A stretch of 64,000 nt of DNA from Candidatus Celerinatantimonas neptuna (lineage in GTDB: Bacteria; Pseudomonadota; Gammaproteobacteria; Enterobacterales; Celerinatantimonadaceae): assembly GCA_911810475.1 (NCBI GenBank), contig OU461276.1, forward strand, positions 2,244,001-2,308,000. The letters are read 5' to 3'. Positions 57,771 through 64,000 of the stretch are shown piece by piece (position 1 is the first letter of the stretch; each line of letters opens with the position of its first letter). The notes below the pieces were generated by a model. It ran no database searches. It was not told where the DNA came from and worked only from the letters and a program-made list of their open reading frames with translations. The position numbers and the translations under genes are program-made.

Positions 57771-59270
57771 ATGAATAGTGAAATTGAACTGAAATTCTAT
57801 GCACCAGACGGTTGTGTTGGCGAACTTCAGCAAATTTTGGAGAAGTTCTCGGTTCTCCAACATGAAGAGAGACATCTGCGTAGTGTTTATTTTGATACGG
57901 CTGAGCGACATCTTAAAAAATGGCGGATGGGACTCCGGATACGTGCCGGTGATGAGCAGAATGTACAAACCATAAAAACCGCGGGTCGGAATATCGGTGG
58001 ATTACATGAACGTCCTGAATATAATCAGGTCATTGAAGGTAATCATCCTCAATTAGCTCGCTTTGAGCAGCTAAGTTGGCCTGACGATATTGAACTGGAT
58101 GCTCTAGAGCAACAGCTTATCCCTATTTTCGTGACTGATTTTTCACGAACGACCTGGTTGGTAGATTTAGATAACGAAACCCTGATTGAGGTTGCTCTAG
58201 ATTGTGGTTTTCTGCAGTCTGGTGAAAAACAGGAACCTATTCAGGAGATAGAGCTGGAACTGGTGAAAGGCGATATAGCCCAACTTTTCTATTTGGCAGG
58301 CCGTTTAACTGAATTGTCAGGACTGCAGTTATCGTCCAGTAGTAAGGCTAAAAGGGGATATGCCTTGGCAGACCAGACTCCTCATGAACAACCTTCTTTA
58401 TTGCATTTTGTCCCGTTATCCGCTGATATGTCTATTCCTGAGGCTTTCATTCAGAGTCTGGAATATGCCATGCACCATTGGCAATATCACCAGCAGTTGT
58501 ACATTCAGTCGCATGATTTGAAAGCATTGATACAACTGAAACAAGCTTCTATGCTGATGCATCAGGTTTTTAATATTTATCAGGATGTCGTTGATTTTAA
58601 TTGTCCCTGGCATGCCGAATTACTATGGTGGTTACGTCAGCTTAGCTGGCTGGAAGAAGCGTTAAGCATTGAGAAATTATTGGATCAGCATGGTGCATTT
58701 ATTCGTAAATTGAATAATCGCAGAACGCTTTCACGACAGTTGGAAGATAGACTGAAACAACTGCCTGATGCAGACGACGTGTTAAAACTTCTGAGTAGTC
58801 CGCGTTATAACCGGTTAATGGTTGATATTGTGAGCTGGTTATACCAAGGCGAGCGGGTATCTTCTGTGCAACAGATTGAATTGCTCGATTTTGCTGAGCA
58901 GGCTTTAGAGCTGAGTTGGCAGGAACTTCGTAATTCTGATTTTGGATCTGAGTCGATAAGCTTTGAGCAATATACCCGTATGTCAGGACGCTTGCGTCGC
59001 AATCTGATGGTTGGAAATTGTCTTGGCGATCTGTTTCTTGCAGAAGAACGGGATGATTTCAGGTTGTTATGGTTGGATATTTTAGGTGGCGTTGACGATT
59101 TACAGTTACTTGAGCCTATCGCTGAATTGATTGAAGAAAGTGATGATGACGATGAGGATATTCGTCAGGTTTGTAAATGGTTACATCGTAAACGGGAATC
59201 CATTACGGATGCTATCGAATTTACTCGTATAGAGGCCTTAGCTCGTACGGATTATTGGCACAGGGAATAA
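57771..59270 (+). CDS. ygiF: CYTH and CHAD domain protein (inorganic triphosphatase YgiF-like)
   Basis: This 499-residue protein has an N-terminal CYTH domain (about 1-205) marked by the EIELK motif (residues 4-8), LRSVYFDT and VQTIKTAGR. A helical CHAD domain (about 215-490) with conserved histidines follows. The CYTH domain of E. coli YgiF hydrolyses inorganic triphosphate. CHAD domains bind polyphosphate, which is relevant beside a phosphate transporter. In E. coli ygiF lies next to glnE; here a chemoreceptor gene stands between. Confidence 0.93.
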   Translation: MNSEIELKFYAPDGCVGELQQILEKFSVLQHEERHLRSVYFDTAERHLKKWRMGLRIRAGDEQNVQTIKTAGRNIGGLHERPEYNQVIEGNHPQLARFEQLSWPDDIELDALEQQLIPIFVTDFSRTTWLVDLDNETLIEVALDCGFLQSGEKQEPIQEIELELVKGDIAQLFYLAGRLTELSGLQLSSSSKAKRGYALADQTPHEQPSLLHFVPLSADMSIPEAFIQSLEYAMHHWQYHQQLYIQSHDLKALIQLKQASMLMHQVFNIYQDVVDFNCPWHAELLWWLRQLSWLEEALSIEKLLDQHGAFIRKLNNRRTLSRQLEDRLKQLPDADDVLKLLSSPRYNRLMVDIVSWLYQGERVSSVQQIELLDFAEQALELSWQELRNSDFGSESISFEQYTRMSGRLRRNLMVGNCLGDLFLAEERDDFRLLWLDILGGVDDLQLLEPIAELIEESDDDDEDIRQVCKWLHRKRESITDAIEFTRIEALARTDYWHRE

Positions 59271-59923
59271 TTTTTAAATCATACATTTGTTGATTGTATT
59301 TAGGTTGGTCACCAGGTTCCGGTTTTGTTTATTGTCACATGGTACCTGCCTGGTCTAAATAAACACTACAAGAATTATCACCCAGAACCTACAGCCTCTG
59401 GTGAATGGTGTGTATTCAGGTACTCGTTGTTGAACATATTCAATGTCTCCATTGAGTATTGCCTTTTCTATTAGAGATTCGTTTTTCCTTTTTACTATTT
59501 AACTGTTATTCGAAAATAGTTTTGATGCAGCGTCATGAATGATCATTCATTTGATTTTTCATACAGAATTGAGGTGATTTAATAAAAGCCCTTTTTGTAT
59601 TATTTTGAATGGAAAATACAGTATATTTTAGTGAAAAATTTTATTGAAATAGTATTTATTGGTTTCTTTATCTCTGGTTTTGATAAGTTTTTATGAAAAT
59701 GGCTCAAAATATCGATTTTTTTAACAAATTGTGTTAATTCATAAGGTGTTAATATGAATTATGTCTTAATATTTAAAATCAAATGGGGTGGTGATATCAA
59801 GGTGTAATGTAAAATAACGTGAGCCAGATATCCGATTTAAGTTTGATTGATTGCCGCCGATAATCATTATTGGTCATAATTATACGAAAGAAGACACTCT
59901 GTCTAGTTGAAAAGGATCGTCAG
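59271..59923. other. Upstream region of the chemoreceptor gene
   Basis: These roughly 650 bp contain no ORF with coding character. The strong sigma-28 promoter candidate lies near the right end (59837-59863). The insertion of the chemoreceptor gene between ygiF and glnE probably carried this region with it. Confidence 0.5.
59837..59863 (+). promoter_or_regulatory. Sigma-28 (FliA) promoter of the chemoreceptor gene
   Basis: TTAAGTTT (59837-59844), exactly 11 nt, then GCCGATAA (59856-59863) matches the sigma-28 consensus TAAAGTTT-N11-GCCGATAA with one mismatch. It lies about 60 bp before the MCP ATG. Confidence 0.88.
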
Positions 59924-61459
59924 ATGAAGCAAGCGATATTGTCGCAATGGGAACATCTAATTACTCGAATTAGTCTGAAACAGAAAATTTATGTGTTACT
60001 TTTCAGTAGTTTTTTAGTGCTTGTTGGTAAATCATTTTTTGATACTTATCTGGTCAGCCAGGGATTAGAGCAGTCAGATGTTAAAGTAATGCGAAATGAA
60101 GCCCGCCAGCTAGCGGATATTGTTGACCAGCATTCTGACGATCAGGCATTTTTAAATGCAATGATTAAAACGAATCTTCATTATCATTTGGCAGTCGTTG
60201 ACTCATCGGGCAATACGGTGAAAGGTGATGTTCCATCAGTCGTTCCTGATTCAAAGCAATTAGCTGTATCTAATGACCAATTTATCTTGACGTGGCCTCT
60301 GGCAAATGGTCAAAAATTGGTTTTGAGTCAGGCCAATAATTTTATGGAAGGTGTTGTTAATCGTTTTTTAGAAACGAGCCTGATTATCACGGTATTGATT
60401 GCGATTGTCTTTATTGTTGTTTTGATGATTGCTGCCAATGTATTGATGAAACAAGTCCATTTGTTGAGTAGTCAGCTAAAGCTTATGGCCAATAAGGATT
60501 TTTCAGTCCCAAATATGATGGGATCTCGTGATGAGTTCGGACAGATTGAACAGGCAGCTAATGATGCTCGTTTGGATTTAGTTAAAGTTTTTGCATACCA
60601 AAGCAAAATTACCCGGCAGTTACAGGATGTCGCTGAGCAGATGACCATCTGTATGGATGAAACCAAAGAAGCAACTCAGGATGAATTTTCTCAAATAGAG
60701 CAGCTGGCAACAGCTATGAGTGAAGTCGCTGCGACTGTTCATGATGTGGCTGACCATGCAGAACAGGCGTCACAGGCAACGAATGAAGCTAATCAATTAG
60801 CGGTTCAGGGTAATAATGATGTTGTCAAAAGCATTAAAACTATTAATCAGTTAGCTAAAAATATTGAGAGCTCATCGCAGTCAGTCAACCATGTTGAAGA
60901 ACGGGTCGGGAAAATCGGCAGCGTTGTTGAGACGATTAATGCAATTTCTGAACAGACTAATTTATTGGCGCTTAATGCAGCTATTGAAGCGGCAAGGGCC
61001 GGTGAGCATGGCCGTGGGTTTGCAGTGGTAGCTGATGAAGTCCGGAATCTGGCTCAGCGGACTCAAAATGCCACAGTTGAAATTCAGCAGATGATTGAGC
61101 AGTTGCAAAGTAGTGCCCAAGAAGCTGGAGAATTGATGTCTGCAAGTGTTGATTATGCTCAGCAGAGTGTTGAACAGGCGAGTAATGCGGGGGAAGGTCT
61201 TGAGCAGATCGTAAACCAGGTAAAAAATATCGCTGATATGAATTATCAAATAGCAACGGCTTCTGAGCAGCAGAGCACAGTGACAGAACAGATGAACGAA
61301 AACCTGACTCAAGTGAAAGAATTGATTCAGGGCGGTGTTACGGTGATTGATGAGCTGGTAGAAACAGCGCAACTGATTGAGAAACATGGTAGTCAGCTAC
61401 ATAAAATCAGTCAGGAATTTAGTTTTGAAGATGAATCGACTTCAACGGATAAAGCATAG
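59924..61459 (+). CDS. Methyl-accepting chemotaxis protein
   Basis: This 511-residue transmembrane chemoreceptor has TM1 (about 21-40), a periplasmic sensor of about 110 residues with no recognised ligand domain (possibly a small single-Cache-like fold), TM2 (about 152-175) and a HAMP region. A long cytoplasmic coiled coil follows, with the CheA/CheW hairpin tip [19 protein letters not shown] and the [16 protein letters not shown] block. ATG at 59924 has AAGGAT 8 nt upstream; an in-frame start at 59870 adds 18 residues before TM1. No CheR-docking NWETF pentapeptide is present at the C-terminus. It is expressed from a sigma-28 promoter and followed 20 bp later by glnE. Confidence 0.95.
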   Translation: MKQAILSQWEHLITRISLKQKIYVLLFSSFLVLVGKSFFDTYLVSQGLEQSDVKVMRNEARQLADIVDQHSDDQAFLNAMIKTNLHYHLAVVDSSGNTVKGDVPSVVPDSKQLAVSNDQFILTWPLANGQKLVLSQANNFMEGVVNRFLETSLIITVLIAIVFIVVLMIAANVLMKQVHLLSSQLKLMANKDFSVPNMMGSRDEFGQIEQAANDARLDLVKVFAYQSKITRQLQDVAEQMTICMDETKEATQDEFSQIEQLATAMSEVAATVHDVADHAEQASQATNEANQLAVQGNNDVVKSIKTINQLAKNIESSSQSVNHVEERVGKIGSVVETINAISEQTNLLALNAAIEAARAGEHGRGFAVVADEVRNLAQRTQNATVEIQQMIEQLQSSAQEAGELMSASVDYAQQSVEQASNAGEGLEQIVNQVKNIADMNYQIATASEQQSTVTEQMNENLTQVKELIQGGVTVIDELVETAQLIEKHGSQLHKISQEFSFEDESTSTDKA

Positions 61460-61479
61460 AAAGCATAACGGAGGTCTTA

Positions 61480-64000
61480 TTGCAGTTAGTGCATTGGCCG
61501 GATTTACAAAAACAGGGGGCTCGTCGTTGGCAACAACTTTTGGATGAACATCATGAATTATCTTCGTTAGAAGAATATTCTGATTTTGTGTCTTCAATGC
61601 TTGCTGCCAGCGATTTTATTTTTGAGCAGTGCAGGCGCCATCCTGACTGGTTGATTGAGTTAACTCTTGGCGGCTGTTTTGAAGAACAGATGACAAATCT
61701 GTTGGACCGGTCTTTGTGGGAGCGGGCATTAAATAATCTGGATGAAACTATGGCGCGTAGCTGGTTACGCCAGCGACGCAATCGTATTCTTCTTTGGATA
61801 GCCTGGTTTGAATTTTCAGGTCAGATAGATGTTCGAGACAGTATTCGTTGGTTATCAGAGTTAGCTGATTGCGCTGTGGTGGCAGGATTAAACTGGTTAA
61901 TCAATCAATCTCAGGCTCTCAATGGGCTTCCCTGTGATGAACAGGGCAATCCAATCCCTCTATGTGTTTTGGCTATGGGAAAACTGGGAGGGAGTGAGCT
62001 TAATTTTTCTTCAGATATTGATCTTATCTTTTGTTATCCCGAACAGGGAATGACCCAGGGCGGACGGCGAAGAATTCCTAATCAGCAATATTTTATTCGT
62101 CTTGGGCAGCAATTGATCCAGCTTCTTGGTCATGTTAGTGCCGATGGGTTTGTGTTTCGGGTTGATATGCGCTTACGCCCTTTTGGCGAATCAGGTCCGT
62201 TGGCTGTCAGTTATGCAGCGATGGAGGATTATTATCAGAACCATGGACGTGATTGGGAACGTTATGCGATGGTAAAAGCGCGTTGCATGAATGACGGGAC
62301 TCAGGATCAGGCTCTTCTTAAATTATTACGTCCTTTTGTTTACCGGCGATATATTGATTTTTCAGTGGTTGAGTCTTTGCGCCGGATGAAGGCGATGATT
62401 CTGACAGAAGTTCGAAGAAAAGGTTTAACTGACAACATAAAACTCGGGCGTGGTGGGATCCGGGAGATTGAATTTATTGTTCAGGCATTGCAGCTTATTT
62501 GGGGCGGACGAATTCCTCATCTGCAGCAGCGTTCCTTACTTGATGCTCTGAGCGTTCTTGGAAAAGAAAAAATTCTGGATGAAACTTCTGTCGATATACT
62601 GCGTTCGAGTTATCTGTTTTTGAGGCATCTGGAAAATCTGCTTCAACAGATTGGTGATCAACAAATTCAGGATCTTCCGGAAGATAAATTGAACCAGAGT
62701 CGTCTTGCCTGGGCGCTTGGCGAGCATTCCTGGGCTGATGCATATCATCGAATAATTCAGGTATTACAGAAGGTTAGTCGGTTATTTGATGATACGTTTG
62801 GTCATCCTCTGCCAGAAGAGCAAGAAGTTGATGGCGTGTATGACGGACTTTGGCTTGAAGAAGATGACGAGATTTGTCATAAAGTTTCTTCTATTACTGA
62901 GCCATTTTATCAATTGGTTCGTCAATTCCGTCAACGATCACTCAGGCGGGTGATGGGAGAGAAAGGCCGGATAACGCTTGATCAGTTGATGCCGGGATTA
63001 TTGCAATTTATAGCAGGATATTCGAAGCCTGAAAAGCTTGCTGAGCGTATTTTCTTGATACTGGAGAAAATTCTAACCAGAACTGCTTATTTACAGCTTT
63101 TATTAGAAAATCCCGGAGCACTGAAACAGTTACTACGTTTGTGTGATGCAAGTATATTGGTGGCTGAACAGCTTAGTAATTACCCGTTGTTATTAGATGA
63201 ATTATTAGATCCCCAAACGCTCTATCAACCTGTGGACGAGAGTTGTTATGCTGTTCAGCTCGATGAATTTATGTTGCGCATTGAACCCGATGATTTAGAG
63301 CAGCAGATTGAAGGTTTGCGTCAATTTAAGCAGATTCAGATGCTTAAGATCGCTGCTGCGGATATTGCAGATGTACTTCCTCTGATGAAAGTGAGTGATC
63401 ACTTGACTGCCCTGGCTGAAGCTTTAACGACGAAGGTTGTTGATTTAGCCTGGCAGCAGATGGTTGTCCGTTATGGTTTGCCCTCAGGGGTTATTGATGT
63501 CAATACGCGTCAACGCGGGTTTGCTGTCATTGGTTATGGCAAATTTGGGGGAATCGAGCTGGGTTATGGTTCCGATCTTGACATGGTTTTTATTCATAAC
63601 TGCCAGAGTTATGCACCAACTGACGGGCTTAAATCGATTGATAGTAAACAATTTTATTTACGTCTGGCTCAACGTATCATGCATCTGTTTCAAACTCGTA
63701 GTAGTGCGGGTGTTTTATATGAAGTTGATATGCGACTTCGGCCATCTGGCAATTCAGGATTATTGGTTACATCGCTGGATTCCTTTCGGGACTATCAGCG
63801 CGAACAGGCTTGGACATGGGAGCATCAGGCATTGGTTCGTAGCCGGGCCATCGATGGGGATCTTGATATCATTGCGTCTTTTAATAAGATCCGTCAGTTC
63901 ATCTTAGGTCGATTTCGTGATGAGAAAACATTACAGCAAGAAATTGTTGATATGAGAGAGAAGATGCGTATTCATCTGGACCGTTCTGATGATTCAATGG
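61480..64000 (+). CDS. glnE: Glutamine synthetase adenylyltransferase (glnE, cut at right edge)
   Basis: GlnE adds and removes AMP on glutamine synthetase in response to PII. The first 840 codons (of about 945) are present. The N-terminal deadenylylation nucleotidyltransferase domain shows GKLGGSELNFSSDIDLIF and RVDMRLRPFGESGPL. The second domain begins GYGKFGGIELGYGSDLDMVF and continues through YEVDMRLRPSG. The start is TTG at 61480, 5 nt after a perfect GGAGG (61470-61474); no ATG lies nearby. The frame stays open to the window end. Confidence 0.95.
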   Translation, partial: MQLVHWPDLQKQGARRWQQLLDEHHELSSLEEYSDFVSSMLAASDFIFEQCRRHPDWLIELTLGGCFEEQMTNLLDRSLWERALNNLDETMARSWLRQRRNRILLWIAWFEFSGQIDVRDSIRWLSELADCAVVAGLNWLINQSQALNGLPCDEQGNPIPLCVLAMGKLGGSELNFSSDIDLIFCYPEQGMTQGGRRRIPNQQYFIRLGQQLIQLLGHVSADGFVFRVDMRLRPFGESGPLAVSYAAMEDYYQNHGRDWERYAMVKARCMNDGTQDQALLKLLRPFVYRRYIDFSVVESLRRMKAMILTEVRRKGLTDNIKLGRGGIREIEFIVQALQLIWGGRIPHLQQRSLLDALSVLGKEKILDETSVDILRSSYLFLRHLENLLQQIGDQQIQDLPEDKLNQSRLAWALGEHSWADAYHRIIQVLQKVSRLFDDTFGHPLPEEQEVDGVYDGLWLEEDDEICHKVSSITEPFYQLVRQFRQRSLRRVMGEKGRITLDQLMPGLLQFIAGYSKPEKLAERIFLILEKILTRTAYLQLLLENPGALKQLLRLCDASILVAEQLSNYPLLLDELLDPQTLYQPVDESCYAVQLDEFMLRIEPDDLEQQIEGLRQFKQIQMLKIAAADIADVLPLMKVSDHLTALAEALTTKVVDLAWQQMVVRYGLPSGVIDVNTRQRGFAVIGYGKFGGIELGYGSDLDMVFIHNCQSYAPTDGLKSIDSKQFYLRLAQRIMHLFQTRSSAGVLYEVDMRLRPSGNSGLLVTSLDSFRDYQREQAWTWEHQALVRSRAIDGDLDIIASFNKIRQFILGRFRDEKTLQQEIVDMREKMRIHLDRSDDSM

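Overview
The window reads as a chromosomal segment of a low-to-medium GC, flagellated gammaproteobacterium. Core gene order matches that of Enterobacterales, Vibrionales and Alteromonadales: lptFG/pepA/holC/valS, rsmE-gshB-yqgE-ruvX, tkt-(epd)-pgk-fba, zapA/6S RNA, ygfB-ubiH-ubiI, and cca/ygiM/ygiF/glnE. A Celerinatantimonas-like or Vibrio-like relative is possible, but I cannot assign a genus from sequence alone.

Layout. 1-8.9 kb is the edge of a surface polysaccharide cluster. It has an ABC exporter (Wzm/Wzt) and a galactofuranose module (UDP-galactopyranose mutase, a GlfT2-like polymerising transferase and a second, cut GT2). A membrane-bound sugar-nucleotide dehydratase, an epimerase and a monotopic phosphoglycosyl transferase form a lipid-linked priming step. 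A tRNA-Leu(CAA) closes the cluster. 9.6-18.6 kb holds an RDD protein, lptG/lptF, pepA, holC, valS and a lysophospholipid acyltransferase. 18.6-28.3 kb is more accessory: a secreted DUF4432 aldose-epimerase-like protein behind a good CRP site, a GT2/VTT/ArnT-like trio, a UDP-glucuronate 4-epimerase-like gene, a DedA protein, small genes and a short SbmA-like transporter. 28.9-36 kb is ruvX, yqgE, gshB, rsmE, sprT, metK (with a MetJ-like operator) and clcA. 36.5-42.9 kb is central carbon metabolism (tkt, a decayed epd, pgk, fba) and a SIMPL-domain protein. 43-48 kb is serA, rpiA, fau, a DUF481 porin-like protein, 6S RNA and zapA. 48-64 kb is ygfB, ubiH, ubiI, cca, gspA/gspB, ygiM, a Pit phosphate transporter with its DUF47 partner, a CYTH/CHAD protein, a methyl-accepting chemotaxis protein behind a sigma-28 promoter, and glnE, which runs off the right edge.

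The observation I rate highest is a compact unit at about 26.2-26.5 kb. A 45-codon ORF with a good ribosome binding site ends in the slippery heptamer A AAA AAG followed at once by TAG. A 7-nt spacer and an 11-bp stem follow. A -1 shift would add 28 codons and end 32 nt before a Rho-independent terminator. This looks like a dnaX-type programmed -1 frameshift in an unrecognised small gene; a one-base deletion in an A-run is the main alternative. Other points of note are the in-place decay of epd between intact tkt and pgk, the Gram-negative galactofuranan module, an SbmA-like protein that keeps the usual first residues but lacks about 60 that follow, a 58-aa DUF3545-type gene, and the absence of pepP and endA from otherwise conserved neighbourhoods.
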